Counted from the stretch's first letter, positions 10,649-22,425 are shown. The stretch is DNA of 64,000 nucleotides from Shinisaurus crocodilurus (GCA_021292165.1 CM037877.1:165174742-165238741), one strand, 5' to 3'. Numbers and translations are program-made. The notes: generated by a model not told the origin, from the sequence alone.

Positions 10649-10751
10649 TACCACTTTTGGGCTTCCCATTGAGGCATCTGGTTGGCCGCTGTGGGAAACG
10701 AGGTACTGGACTAGATAAGCCTTCCGTCTGACCCAGCAGGGCTCCTGCGCT
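10649..10751 (+). mobile_element. Older CR1/L3-like LINE, right part
   Basis: Begins 'taccacttttgggcttcccatt' and continues 'gcatctggttggccgctgtg' and 'ctggactagataagcc', the usual 3' UTR end of this LINE family. It picks up where 5650-6034 stops, so the CR1 split one older element. A minus-strand copy of the same UTR is at 38350-38450. Confidence 0.65.
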
Positions 10752-11031
10752 TTAGCTTCAGCTGCTTTGGCACAGGAGAAGCTTGTACCACACCAACCAA
10801 GGGAACCCCCTGTGCTATGCACGTCATCCAGATCTCTTGCACTGGTGATACTTCCAAAGCATCACTTCCTACGAGAAACTAGCAGTGAAGCATCTCTGGG
10901 ATATCTGGGCCTTTGGGATCCTATGTTAAGGGGTTTCTGGCAGTTCAGCTTTCCTCTCCATCCCAACTCAAAAAAGGCCTTTGTGCGGCTCAGCAGATGG
11001 CGTCTGCCTCAAAATGCCCCTTTGCACTGAC

Positions 11032-11168
11032 GAAATTCTCATCCATCTGCACCAGCCAAATTCAACTGGTACAGCTATTTCCAGCAAGGAGAGGACCTGC
11101 CAGCCATATAGCTGTTAAAGATGAGCAGCCTGCCAGAAAAAAGAGGTGGCAACCCTAATTAAGCATTA
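11032..11168 (+). repeat. 137-bp direct duplicate, copy 1
   Basis: Identical to 12014-12150 except for two substitutions, while the flanking sequences are unrelated. It contains no ORF. The first bases (gaaattctcatccatc) match the end of the MITE at 11897-12022, so the duplicated block may be a MITE end plus flanking DNA. Confidence 0.85.
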
Positions 11169-11169
11169 A

Positions 11170-11462
11170 GCATTTAAAGCATTCTGTTTAAAGTGGAGCA
11201 AGTGAGTGGGGTTGCGCCTGCTGGCCCCACCTCTCACACAGCATCTCTTACTGGCCCTCCCCCCCCCCCGGTTGCCAGTATGTTGTGATAAGATTTGAAG
11301 AAGGCCGCCTTGCTCTATACATACATGTAGGCTCCCATGGTGATTAAAATGTTGTGCAATCAGGGTTCAGAATCATGCAGTGGTGTGGGAACTTACACAG
11401 AGCAGGTTCCCCTCTTCAGACCTTCCCCTAATGAAGGAGGGTGGTTGTGGTTGTTGTTGTTG

Positions 11463-11497
<35 letters not shown>

Positions 11498-11890
11498 GCA
11501 GGTGCAATCTCTACATCATATACTCTCACATATTCTTGAGACAAGTCTGGAGTGACTGAGTCGAAAATAACATAATCTTGCAGCATCCTAAAGACTAACA
11601 CATTTATTATGGTGTGTAAGCTTCCTTGGTCTAGAATCCACTTCATCAGATGCATGAAGTGTTGTCCTAAGTTGGCAGGTATACTACATGCCCATGGTTA
11701 TGGAGACAGAAAACAGTGACATCAGAGTGAAATGATTTTTATTTTTTTTAAAGACAATTAAGGTAAAGTTTAAATGTGTGTGAAATGAGTACAGTGGCCA
11801 GTCATATGATAGTGTTGATAATAACTTACACAGACATGTAATCTATATACACCAGGCACCAGCTTTTGCAATCTGTCAGTTAAAAAACAT
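11170..11890. other. Noncoding DNA with microsatellite
   Basis: No gene recognised. There is a C run at 11260-11269 and a GTT/TTA microsatellite at about 11440-11498. The poly-Leu and poly-Ile frames here come from the microsatellite. Confidence 0.6.
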
Positions 11891-11896
11891 GAATTT

Positions 11897-12022
11897 AGGG
11901 ATGGGCAAATCTGTCAGTTTTGCAGTTCTCTAACATTTTTATTTTTAAAATCTCAAGTTCTTTCTCTCCTGAACATGAAGAATTTTGGTGAATTCTTAAA
12001 AATGAACTGAAATGAAATTCTC
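11897..12022 (+). mobile_element. MITE copy ('gggatgggcaaatctg' family)
   Basis: Starts gggatgggcaaatctgtcag and runs to gaaatgaaattctcatccatc, so the ends are short inverted repeats of the gatgggc type. A second, more diverged copy follows at 12190-12354, and a longer relative is at 15244-15622. No coding capacity. The superfamily was not determined; hAT is likely from the end sequence. Confidence 0.5.
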
Positions 12023-12150
12023 ATCCATCTGCACCAGCCAAATTCAATTGGTACAGCTATTTCCAGCAAGAAGAGGACCTGCCAGCCATATAGCTGTTAA
12101 AGATGAGCAGCCTGCCAGAAAAAAGAGGTGGCAACCCTAATTAAGCATTA
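12014..12150 (+). repeat. 137-bp direct duplicate, copy 2
   Basis: Second copy of the block at 11032-11168. It starts inside the right end of the 11897 MITE and extends about 125 bases beyond it into otherwise single-copy sequence. Because the MITE end continues naturally into this copy, it is the more likely source. Confidence 0.85.
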
Positions 12151-12189
12151 ACATGTTTGAATACAATGGACTTTTAAGAGCTAAGCACT

Positions 12190-12354
12190 CAAAGCCCTGG
12201 TCCTGTATGGATGGATCTGTCAGTTTCCGTTTATTCCACAATTTTTTAATTTAATTACAGATTCTGGTTGTCCTGAATATGGAGAACTCTCTGAATTTAG
12301 GTAAATTCTTATCAAAACTGACCTGAAATGAAGTTCTTACCCATTCCTAGAAAT
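12190..12354 (+). mobile_element. Second MITE copy of the 11897 family
   Basis: Runs from ggatggatctgtcagtttccg to cctgaaatgaagttcttacccattcc and parallels the 11897 copy line by line, with a central 'tcctgaatatggagaa' segment. Short gatggg-type ends. Confidence 0.5.
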
Positions 12355-12359
12355 CATCT

Positions 12360-13190
12360 TTACAGGAATCACATTAATTGTAAATGCTGCATTCTCCATT
12401 CCATTCCAGTAAGAATAGAGGATGGGCAGAATGCGATCCTTGCTCGCTTTCATGATCTGAAGATTGAGATTCTTTTTCAATTGGTGCATCACTTAATGAG
12501 TGATTCTAGTGAAACAGGAGAGCATGATATTTATACCGGATGTGCTTAGGTGGCATGTACATAGTTGCTAGCTGAGGATTAAAATATCACTTTGTTGCTC
12601 CCCGCCCCCCTTCCATACACAAGAACTACTTGAAAAGCAATAAGGAGCAGAATGCAAAATGAGGCCACAAAAATACCAGATATAAAACAGCAGATGAAAT
12701 CCATAACCCTGACGTCTGTTCCAAGGGCATATTTCTCTACATGAAGTGGTTTCACACAAGTTGTCTCTTCTTGGTGCTATGAATATTGAGGCAAGATACC
12801 GACATAAGCAGAAGCATGATTCATAAGATTCAAGACCTTCTGAAGCAGGGGAAGCTTTTTGTCTCATTGCTAGGTTGGAATATGAAGCTGCTAATTGTTT
12901 CAAAGGATACTGACAGATACAAAATGTACTAGCACATGGCTAACTTCCTGGGACTGTAAAGCTGTCATCCTGGGGGAAACTTCCTATGGTGTTTATGTTA
13001 AAGTAAATGCATTTAAGCTAGATACATGAGGCTGCACCCTTGGAATAAGTTCCATTGGCCCCAGCTGCCACATGGAACAGACTGGGCACATGGGCTAAAG
13101 TGTCTCTGTTCAATCTGCCACAAAACAATGCTACCATCTTAAAAGTTCCTTGGAGATATAGTCGAGTGGCATGCAAGATGGGGATAACCA
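12360..13190. other. Noncoding DNA, nothing recognised
   Basis: No repeat ends, RNA gene or convincing coding region seen. The longest frame, 111 codons on the minus strand at 12568-12903, has no familiar motif. Confidence 0.5.
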
Positions 13191-13195
13191 TATAT

Positions 13196-13331
13196 CAGCC
13201 TTCTCCAACCTGGTGCCCTCCAGATGTTTTGGACGTCAACTCCCATCAGCCCCAGCTAGCATGGCCAATGGTCAGGAATGCTGGGAGTTGTAGTCCAAAA
13301 CATCTGTATAGCACCAGGTTGGCAAAAGCTG
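13196..13331. mobile_element. Palindromic hAT MITE, 136 bp
   Basis: Ends CAGCCTTCTCCAACCTGG and (reversed) cagcttttgccaacctgg. The whole element is one imperfect palindrome containing 'actcccatcagcc' and 'gggagttgtagtcc'. Flanking octamers ccatatat and tcatatag agree at six of eight positions, consistent with an aged hAT target duplication centred on TA. Confidence 0.8.
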
Positions 13332-14425
13332 TCATATAGCACGCACACACACTATCAATACTTCCTCTTCTCTTTTGCAAAAGCTTGTATTCAACTTCAA
13401 ATGCTGTTGATTTTGTGTGTCTGTTGACACTTTCCCCTCATATAATATACTTAATGTGCATTTTTGTTACCACAGAGTATATGTTGTAACTCTCTTTATA
13501 GTATTTTCAGGGACAAACACATTTTGGTAGTTTATTCAAAAAGACCTCAAAGCCTGTGCAAACAGAGTATAAAAATCATTTGTCAAAATTGTATGAATTT
13601 GTAATTCATAATTGGCATGAGGCAATTTGAGGAAATAGTTTTCTGCTACTGACACTGCTGTCAAAATAAAAGTGGGGAAGATAATTATAGTAATTAACAA
13701 AATAGATAATTACACTTTGTCATGGGGTAAGGTTCACTTTGATTTCTGATTAGGAGCAGATCAATAGTAAATGAAATGCCTTCCTATTCATATCTGATTA
13801 ATATCATTGCACAGACAAGAGTATCAGTTTTTCAAGCAGGGCAGAAGCAACAAGGAAGTATTGCATTGGCAGCCAGTTGCTCTGCAACACTAATCCCTCT
13901 AATATGTATATGCAGCTGCTCTGCAAAGAAATCTTACAATGTGTTTTGCCATTTGGCATAGGTGTCCCGTCCCCCCGTCCGTCTGTCTGTCCCCCCCGCC
14001 CGTTAAAGAGCATTTTGTCAATTCAAAGGGCTTCTCACATTCTTTGCTCCTTTTAACTAGATGTCGTTCAAAGAGCAACACATCAGGAATTAGAGGAATG
14101 GCTTTTAGATCCAATCATTTTATTTCAAAATAGACTTGAACCATGGTATCCTGTTTTTTGTTCTTGTTTTAAAAACTATGCACTGAATCTAAAGAACATC
14201 AAACACTACTCTGTGCATAGACTGGCATACACACACATACACATACCAGGCACAGTTAGCTTTGACAGCGCTTTTCACCTGTTTGGAGGAAAGGAAACCT
14301 GGCAGATGTGGATTAAGCCTTCTTTTTACCAGCAGGTATTTTGGCATTTTCAAATCTGACCACAAATCTGAACATCAGTGCTCACACAGTCATGATCCAA
14401 CATAGATTATCCTACATGTAGAGCT
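13332..14425. other. Noncoding DNA, nothing recognised
   Basis: AT-rich. The region 13430-13770 has no repeat character and could be old unique sequence. A pyrimidine-rich patch (13968-13999) gives Pro/Ser-rich frames that I do not believe. Confidence 0.45.
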
Positions 14426-14427
14426 GG

Positions 14428-14580
14428 ACTGAGTGGCAAAGAGACTGAGCTATGAATCAGGAATTGGGAAGGCCCCAGTTTGAATCTTGCCTGTGCCATG
14501 GACTCGCTAGGTGGCCATAGGCAAACCACTCTGCCTCAGTTCCTCTACCTGCAATTTGGAGGCTAGCCCTTTTGGGGTGT
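14428..14580 (+). mobile_element. MIR-like CORE-SINE fragment
   Basis: Order of motifs as in MIR: a tRNA-like box B region (agtttgaatcttgcc), 'ctgtgccatggactcgctaggtgg', 'gcaaaccactctgcctcag', then 'cctgcaatttgga'. It is diverged at about one base in four, and no intact Pol III promoter remains. Confidence 0.6.
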
Positions 14581-14589
14581 GCTTTCCTC

Positions 14590-15240
14590 ACATGATGATT
14601 GATTGATTGTATTTTTAATCCAACCAATAACAAACATTCTCTGGTCTGATTACAAAAATGAAAAGAATAAAATACAATAGAGCTCTTGCTCTCCGTTATT
14701 CAATTATATTTTAATATAATTGATATTGCTTCTATTTTGAAAGCTTTCCACCCTGTTTCCTTTTATTTTCATCCTTTTCTTTCTACTAGTTTTGAAGGGC
14801 AGGAATCATATTTTTACATGCCCTTGTCAGCTGCCCTTATTTATTGCTGGTAGGGTCATGATTCAGCAAAAACAGGTAAACATATGAGCAACTTTTGATG
14901 CACGCAGGGGGCAGTTGCATTTCTGTGAAAGGAGGTGGGGAGCCAGCAGTGATATGAAGGTCTGTAAGTTTTTCTTGGAATTAGTCCTGATCTACACAAA
15001 GTACTCAACTAACTCCATGCTGTAAAAATAACAGTCAACTTGAAGTGAATTGAGAATATGCTCAAACTAGCGCACAAATGGAAGTTACTTCTTACATTAC
15101 AGAACCACCAACACCCTTAAAAGGAAGGTGACCCACTCAACAAGTTGTCATGTTTGAGCTAAGAGGGAAAGTTCTTGCTCTGCTGGGGTTGTAAGGAAGC
15201 TTTCCTCTCAGCTTAATGAGTGAGAGGAGCAAGAAGACTG
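14590..15240. other. Noncoding DNA, nothing recognised
   Basis: A T-rich 14600-14880 segment starting with tandem gatt units looks like a worn retroposon tail. No coding region recognised. Confidence 0.4.
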
Positions 15241-15243
15241 AGT

Positions 15244-15622
15244 CTCTGCATAGGGATGGACAGATCAGTCTTTCTGTGTTGGTTTTGCATAAGTCTGTTC
15301 CATTCCATTTCCAAATCAATCTCCAATTAAAAACAACAACAATGCAATCTCCAATTAAAAACAACAACAATACATTATTCTTGAACATATTTTTTTCATA
15401 AAATACAAATCTTACTCCCCAAAATGCATTTTTATGCATTTTAACCTAAAATTCTAATTTTTATATGCATTTTGGTAAGTTTTTAAAGCCTGGATCGCAA
15501 AATTCAGAAAAGTGCATAAACTGAAGGATAACTACTTTCCAATCTGCATATTAATCTGGGAAGTGCAAATCAGGATGGTACATTTTAAAATGTGGACTGA
15601 ATGAAATCCTTGATCATCCTTA
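15244..15622 (+). mobile_element. MITE related to the 11897 family, expanded
   Basis: Starts agggatggacagatcagtc and ends 'gaatgaaatccttgatcatcctt', the same kind of ends as 11897 and 12190. An internal duplication of aatctccaattaaaaacaac lies at 15318-15368. No coding capacity. Confidence 0.4.
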
Positions 15623-15924
15623 GTTGTTCTGCACACCTTATCTTCTTCTTTTTCTCTCTCAGAGGTGCCGATTGGGCCCAGAGGGATAGGCTAGTGAATG
15701 GGCAGGGTCAACAATGGTGAGAAGAAGGGGGTCCACTCAGGGAAGGGAGACACTGAGAGCATCCTGCCCAAGGGTCCCCCAAAACCTAGAACAAACACTG
15801 TCTGGAGGTGTATAAATAATAATGCAGGGTAGCTGCCATGGTTGCATATTCTACCACTTGCCTTCACTAGAACTTAGGTGACTTCACAAGTTCACATAGT
15901 GTTGGTGGATGGTGTTTTGGACTT

Positions 15925-16117
15925 AAACTAGGGGGGAGGGGGTCTGGATTCAACCTTGTTCAATCATGAAACTCACTGAATTGCTTGGGTCAAGTCCTTA
16001 ACTCCTCACTCTAACTTACCTCATAGAGTTGTTGAAGGAAAATGGACTATCTCTTTGTATACCACCCTAAGTGCTTTGCAGAATGGAGATACGCATATGC
16101 AGAATAAATAAAAAAAT
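15925..16117 (+). mobile_element. Diverged Sauria-type SINE
   Basis: Body motifs in order: 'catgaaactcactgaattg', 'cttacctcatagagttgttg', 'gtataccaccctaagtgc', then an AATAAAT tail. Same family as 30676, 39305, 44768 and 54042 but clearly older. Confidence 0.6.
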
Positions 16118-16176
16118 GTCCTGGACCAGTGCCCAAAGGGACCTCGATTTATCAAGCACACTCATGGCCTATAGCA

Positions 16177-16513
16177 GGGGTGAGCAGAAGGTGGATCTAG
16201 ATCTACTGGATTTGCAGTAGATCGGCAAGGATTTCTGACTCCCAAATGTTAAACAGTGGTGCTATAAAATGACTTACCCTCCTGCACTAAATTATACTGT
16301 CGAAATAAAGAAAGCTTGTGGTAAGCAGGAGTGAATTTTTGTGTTGAAGGACTGTGAGCGCTGTACTGTTCTGCTACTCAAAAACAAATTCCTGGGCTCA
16401 GAATTTTTAAATTCTAAGTATATACCTTTTTCCACCAGGCTCCAGTTGGTGGATCTTAGGGTTCTAGTAAAAACAAAGTTGATGCAAGAAACCTGAAGTC
16501 TGCCCACCCCTGC
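16177..16513. mobile_element. hAT MITE, 'ggtggatctagatctactgg' family
   Basis: Left end CAGGGGTGAGCAGAAGG. The right end, reversed, is CAGGGGTGGGCAGACTTC, which is good inverted-repeat agreement with the CAG...CTG ends typical of hAT. The interior has 'gtagatcggcaagg' and 'ggttctagtaaaaac'. Flanks gcctatag and cgctataa agree in part. A second copy is at 49514-49940 and a left-end fragment at 30608-30655. Confidence 0.75.
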
Positions 16514-16519
16514 GCTATA

Positions 16520-18470
16520 ACATATATGCTATACATGATTGATAGATTTATTTATTTATTGCCAGCAAATGATAAGACAACAAGAGAGGTGGGGGTTCTT
16601 GCCATGAGGCAACCACCTCAAGTGATGGGTCCCCTATAAAAGGGGGCAGACATTATATATTAAAAATAGTTTTTGAATGCCTCCAAGATGGCACTGGGAA
16701 GTGGGAATATGCATTGGGAGCTAATTTCTGAGAGTGGTTATCTTAGTGCCATCTGGGACAGCTTCATCCTAGAAATGCTCTAGGAAACTTTCAGAGACCA
16801 CAATGTGCAGGAAGCGGGAAGGGAGAGACAAGGAGGCCAACTGGAGATACGGTGGTGAAAAGGTGTTCAACCATGAAAAGAATTGGAAGCCAACTTTAAT
16901 AACAATGCCCAGAAATAATGTAAAGAAATCCAGGTTGCCTGAGAAGACAATGATAGTGCTGGAATACTGTTGTAAAAACAAAATTGGCTTCTTAAAATTG
17001 ACAGCCTAACAAAGAACAATTGAGAGGCATAAATGAATGCAGACTTTTCAGAACACAACAAAACTTTCCAAAAAACCTTGTCATGGGGCAGCCAATAATT
17101 TTATTTACACTTCTTTCAAAAACAAACAAAAAAACCCCACTGCCAATCCCAATTTATCAGTTACTGTCTTGTGACAATTTATTCATTGTTCACTGTTAGA
17201 AGGCAAAACTTACATAGGAAGCATGATTGGTGATAGCTTCTCTATTTCAATATGGTATAATAGAGATAACAGAGTGCCCAAAAGCTCTACAGCCGCCTTT
17301 TTGTCTGCTTTGTCTCTTTTCATTAATCTATCAGAATCTTCATTTAATATAATCCAAAAAAGCAAGGTAATTGCTTCACTTATCAGTTATCATCGCATTC
17401 GCATACTTATCATGTCAAAATTATTTATGTGGATGGCCAGGTTGATCTTGCCGCATTTAAAAGCTTAAAAATTTGAATAACCGTTCTGCCAGTTAGGTTA
17501 TCAAAATTGCAGCATAAGCAATGAGTTTCCTCTTTCGAGATCTTTGAGGGGGGGAGCAGAAGGGGGAAAAGGAGCATCTCACTGTTGAGCTAGCAGCTAA
17601 GCTCAGCTCCAAGGAACTGCAGCAATTCCAGTGCCTGCCAGTTGCTCAACAATGGGCAGGAGAGCTGCTTTCCTGCTCACTAGGCTGAAGTCAACTGAGC
17701 TCTCAAACTGCGAAAGGCACTGAAAGCCAATTGCAAGTATGGGCTGCTGCCTGCAAAGCATTGGGGCATAAGCAGCCAGGAATACAAGGTTGGCTAAAAT
17801 GGGCTACCACTGGAATGGGACTTGAGCTCTGAGAGTTGCAATGCAGGTTTAATCATGGCTCCAGACTAATCTGGGAAGGCTGGTACAGACAGAGAGACTA
17901 TGGGAAAGCAATAAAGCCGGAAATGATGTGGGTTGGGGAAGAATCTGCAGGCCTTGTGGACAAGGCCAGAATCTGGTTGTTGCCCACCCAAAGACCCAGG
18001 CTGACCTGGAAGCATTGTGGTTTGTCCTGACTAAGCAAGAAGAACCAATGAGCTACCTGTGTGGGTTGAGCTCTGCTGCGACTTTGGAAGAGCCCAAGTT
18101 ACAGGCTGTAAGTGCCTCACTACAGGGAAGAAGATAGATCAGGAGACCCCTGTTCTAAGTCCCACTCACTTCTGACACAAAGGGAGGGGCCAGCTCTTTG
18201 TTTCCTGCCTATTCCTAGCCCACCAGTGTCCCAATGCATCTGCTTTCAGTGCTGTTTCCAGCTGTTAACAAACCAGGATATCAAGCTACAGTTTGATCCT
18301 GGGTTGTTTTAAGTGGCTGTCGTGACAACAAACTACAATTCCCTAAGTTCAGATGTAACATGGAACTGTGGTTTCCTCTAAAGTGGAAGTGGAAAATTTT
18401 ACTCTCTTGCATGCACAAAGGAAGAGGAGCGGGGAGTGGAAGTGTCCAAGCCCAATCAACTGAGCCAGGG
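16520..18470. other. Noncoding DNA, no gene recognised
   Basis: Two hundred bases after the hAT end there is a short TTTA tract, then ordinary sequence. Frames at 16803-17009 and 17223-17468 have no familiar motifs. The 17090-17510 segment looks single-copy and AT-rich; conservation is untested. Confidence 0.45.
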
Positions 18471-18472
18471 TT

Positions 18473-18607
18473 TAGGGGTGGGCAACTTGTGACCCTCCAG
18501 AGGTTGTTGAACTAGACCTCCCATCAACACTAGCCAGCATAGCCAATGGTGAGGGATAATGGGAGTTGCAGTCCAGCAACTAGAGGACCACAAGTTGTCC
18601 ACTCCTG
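18473..18607. mobile_element. Palindromic hAT MITE, diverged
   Basis: Ends (t)aggggtgggcaacttgtg and, reversed, caggagtggacaacttgtg, with inner 'cctcccatcaac' and 'gggagttgcagtcc'. Same fold as 38140-38275. The target duplication is not clean. Confidence 0.75.
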
Positions 18608-18637
18608 GTTTAAGTGATAGTCTAAACTGGGCCAAAG

Positions 18638-18725
18638 TCTTGCCCAGGACTATAAATGAGCTTCATGGTCCTGCATGGATTTGAACCTATCTCCACATTG
18701 ACCTGAACTAAAACCCACTGGATCA
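18638..18725 (-). mobile_element. tRNA-SINE 5' fragment
   Basis: On the minus strand this reads as a worn SINE head with a box B-like 'ggttcaaatcc' followed by 'atgaagctcat', as in the Sauria SINEs. The rest is missing. Confidence 0.5.
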
Positions 18726-18729
18726 CATA

Positions 18730-19680
18730 AGTAAGTGCCTGAGATTTGGGTTTTAAAGAAAAGAGTTATTGAGTGTTTTGAAATCATCTAGGAACAGAGA
18801 TAATTTGGAAGATGTTGGGTATACATTTTCCATGAGAATAATATACTAAATAACTGGGCTCTACGGTGTCCTTTTGATTTCTTATTGATCACCCATATGT
18901 TTTAAAAATATTTATTCTGTTAAGAATTGAACAGATGTCTGGTTAGCCCAGGTAGTATCCAACTCTGCTTCTGCATAAGCCTTCAAGTCGAACCACATCT
19001 TTGCCTTTCGCCCTAGAATAGGCTCCTATTATGCAAGGCACAGCATGGAATTAGCAAGTCATGACGTAGTTTTGAAATGAAAGGCTTTGAACCCTGAGGG
19101 CAATTCCTTTTTAATATTTGAGACCAGAGCTGTTAAATTTGAATTATCAAGATTATCAGACTATGCGTTAATTATCTGTTAACATCCATAACTACTATGA
19201 GAGAGCTCTGCAGAACTCCTGAAATAGTTTAAAAGACAATGGAGAGCTAATTATGCATCACAGCCACTGTGTGGAAGCCAATGGAAATGTTTCCATATGG
19301 TGGTGGTTCCACATGGTGCTTATAATGTTTGAGAGCTGCTCACCACATGGATGGACCAGCCACTGTCAGGAAGCAGGAGCTATGCTGATATAAAAACTCT
19401 CCATGCAAGGGGCTGATTCCTGTGTTGATCTCACCTGTCAAAAGCACCACCATATAGAGCTATTTCTAGCATCTACCACATGGCAACTGTAATGGATGAA
19501 TTGGCCCAAAGCCAATTCACTGAGAATGCTCATTTTTGTGAATAAATCCAGTTAGGAAGCTGGATGGGCCAATTCACACCATCCTGAGGCAAATCACAGT
19601 TTTTGCTTTTAAAAGAAGTACAATTGCTCTCCACAAGTATACATGAATCCATACTTCCCACCACACAAATGGATTGTCAT
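18730..19680. other. Noncoding DNA, nothing recognised
   Basis: No transposon ends, RNA genes or plausible coding segment. The AT-rich stretch 19070-19260 appears single-copy. Confidence 0.45.
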
Positions 19681-19685
19681 GCACC

Positions 19686-19856
19686 TCATACCCTCCAACA
19701 TTTCACAGATGAAAATAGGGACACACATGTGAATTTGTAAGAGGTATGTTTAAGCAACATGAAGGTGTGATCAAGAGGGTGTGGCCAAGCAACCAAAGGG
19801 CATGGTCAAGTACAAAAGTTATTAGAGGAAACACACAAAATCGTATACATAATTTA
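19686..19856 (-). repeat. Dispersed repeat ('ccctccaacatttcacag'), copy 1
   Basis: Shares nearly all its sequence with 26353-26557 (ccctccaacatttcacag, gaatttgtaagagg, aagttattagaggaaacac). The second copy has an extra 'gcgtggcc' unit. It lies next to the LINE C-terminal remnant at 20036 and may be that element's 3' UTR, but the second copy has no such neighbour, so this is unproven. Confidence 0.7.
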
Positions 19857-20035
19857 TTATTAAAGGCAGCCATGTACAGGTTTTAACCAATCACAAATAA
19901 ATAAAATTACAAGTAAAGTAAAACACGACATACATAGAAAAATATTAAAACCTACAGTCACAGAAGAAGAAAAAATCTAAAATTCCAGGTCATGCCCCAT
20001 AAGCTCATCTGAGTTTGGCAGCTCTTACTGCAACC

Positions 20036-20287
20036 TTAGCGTTGTTGAACATTACAGACCTGTCCATACTGGATAGCAGATATTTTATCCGTATCACTGA
20101 GGGTAGGAATCACTAGTAGAAATCTCTCTAGATACTTTTTCCTGGGAATTCCATACAATTTACAGTGTAATATATAATGCACGGTGTCCTCTACACACTG
20201 GCTGCCGCAAATACATAGACGCCGATTTTTTGGAATTTTGTTGAATCTACCTTCCATAAAATTAGATGTCACTGTCTGACAATGCAA
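20036..20287 (-). pseudogene. LINE ORF C-terminal remnant
   Basis: An 83-codon open minus-strand frame with the zinc-knuckle-like pattern C-x-C-G...D-T-V-H-Y-x-L-H-C plus a following 'PRKKYLERF', seen at the C-terminus of many non-LTR retrotransposon polyproteins. It ends naturally, followed by an A/T-rich region on the minus strand. I cannot assign the clade, and the rest of the polyprotein is absent. Confidence 0.5.
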
Positions 20288-20289
20288 GG

Positions 20290-21130
20290 TTTTTGTGATG
20301 GTCCCGGCATTTTCGGGGTAATTGGAGACTATGGCACCTAAGGGTCAAGTGAGATCAGGACTGTTTCTTTTGATACTACTATTTATAAAAATGTATATAT
20401 GAAATGGAGCACAAAAGCAGGGACCCCAGAATTGTGTTTAAGGTGGGAGAGGACTCAAGGTCATCCAATACAAAATTTAAAAAATAAATTTACAAGTGAT
20501 CCCAACTAGACTAAATAAAGATAGTTCATGAACATTACAGAATGGTAGAAGAGCTGGAAGCTCACTGTTCAGGACTCTTCACTTTTAGCCTCAACTCTGT
20601 TTTCCCCTCTACCTCTACCTCCTACCCTCTTTCAGTCTCTCTCTCTTTCTCTCCACACATTAGCTAAGCCAAGCATGGCTCCTCCCTCCACAGCAAGCTC
20701 TGCTCCCAAAGCAGAGAAAGCAAAAACAGTTGCTAGGTCCTAAAAAATGGGCTGTCCATCTATTGCTTCTTTTCAGTCACTCTGTGACCTGTACATGATC
20801 ACCAATACTGTCTGGTCATGACTTTCCACCCTATATATTACAAGTGTACAGAGATGAAACTATAGGCCTGCCTCACAGAACACAGTCTTGAATTTTGTCA
20901 GCTGCTTCTACACTAAATTAACCATTTCAGACCTTCTGGTGGCTATTAAACAAGGAAGAGTGGTGTATATGGGGACTGATCTACAGGCAACTCAGCTGCA
21001 CATGGTTTGATAAGTGAAACATATAACTATGATATGCAGACTCTCAGGCCAATGTAAAGCTAAGCTTGTGAAGGACAAACTAAATGCATTTGTAGAATGT
21101 GAATCCATTTTTCCCCACACAAACCAAGAG
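20290..21130. other. Noncoding DNA, nothing recognised
   Basis: Includes a CT-rich patch at 20625-20660. No gene or recognisable element. Confidence 0.4.
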
Positions 21131-21136
21131 TGGGGG

Positions 21137-21138
<2 letters not shown>

Positions 21139-21178
<40 letters not shown>
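21139..21178 (+). repeat. (TA)n microsatellite
   Basis: About 19 uninterrupted TA units. The Tyr-Ile repeats in both strands' frames come from it. Confidence 0.95.
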
Positions 21179-21181
<3 letters not shown>

Positions 21182-22033
21182 CCCGAAAGACCTAATGTAA
21201 TAATGAAAAAAGTCAAAGGTATATAAATTCTGCCACATCTAATAGATTTATACAATAGATTACAAATACTGAGCACAACAATTCATTTTAAAATATGGGT
21301 GTACCACCCAACGATTAAAAAACACAATTATAAATAATAAGAGACAATATTCACATCCAATACTCATACACAACAAATTCCATTCGAGCACAGCACATAC
21401 TCCATTAAAAAGACACCAAAACATGATCATTATATAATCCAGAAACGGAAAATAATGATATATTACCTCACTGAATTCCTGGCTGGAAGCTCATAAACTA
21501 GAGAACAGCAACGATATACATGGGTTCTTCTCAAAAAAGCCAAACAGGTTTTGGCCAATAGGCCTCCTTCTCTGGCAGTTTTGGTCCAAATACTGTTGGA
21601 TCCAATATTTTGGTATAGCAATATAAACAGTGCTCACTGTCTATTCTGCATTTAGTAAATCCTGGTGTATTACTATCTCTGTACTTTTCTCTACTGGTTG
21701 AATAATTCCCCACCATTGTGACTTCGCAACTCTTCTTTCAGAGGCTGGCTGAAACTAAAGCTACCGGTACATTCCTCTTGGGTAACTTAACTGACTTCAT
21801 ACTTGTATCAAACTCTAGTTCATAAACTCTATCTAGCTCTGCATCTCTCTCGAACACATCCCTGAATTCCCTTTGAATCCTTTCTTGATTCCAGCTTCAT
21901 CTGAATTTTTCACCACTCCATTATCCATTGTTAATATGTTTTGAAATTGTACTAGTATCAGTTTCATAGCCAGAACTGCCTTAAGGCCTAACAGTGGTAC
22001 TGCTCTCTGGTCATGTAGAACCACAAACAATAG

Positions 22034-22425
22034 CCTAGGGGTGTACCGCTTGGCCTCCAGGCGGATGTAGTGGTCCGAAATTGGCCCTGCTCACGCCCGC
22101 CGAAGGCTCGTGGGGCCTTACAGGGTCCCGGCGTGGCTTGCCTCTCTGCGATGAGCCGCCCGCGCCACCCACGCTGGTCCCATCACATCACTTCCAGCTG
22201 GCCAGAAGTGACGCGACGGCACCCTGCGCAGGCGCGCTGCCCCCCCCACTGCGTATTTTGGCCCAGCGCACCTGCGCAGGGTCCCGTCGCATCAATTCTG
22301 GGACCAGTGCGGCTGGAGCAGCGGGCTCGAGCGGTGCGGAGAAATGCTCCACGCCGCTCAGAAAATCGAGACGAGGCAGCGGTGAGACGGGCCCCCCCGA
22401 AGGTACGTGAACATCCCTACTCTAG
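22034..22425. mobile_element. GC-rich MITE inside Ty3/gypsy remnant
   Basis: A GC-rich block between the protease and nucleocapsid parts. Ends aggggtgtac and, reversed, agggatgttcac are short inverted repeats. The block contains repeated cacctgcgcagg/cctgcgcaggcg motifs in both senses, so it folds. A relative may begin at 63860 (agggatgtgcac). The target duplication is unclear. Confidence 0.55.

Noticed and set aside
21230..21660. A Penelope-like element, suggested by 'ggcctccttctctggcagttttgg'
   Set aside because: The phrase is loosely like terminal parts of such elements but there is no reverse transcriptase or paired repeat.
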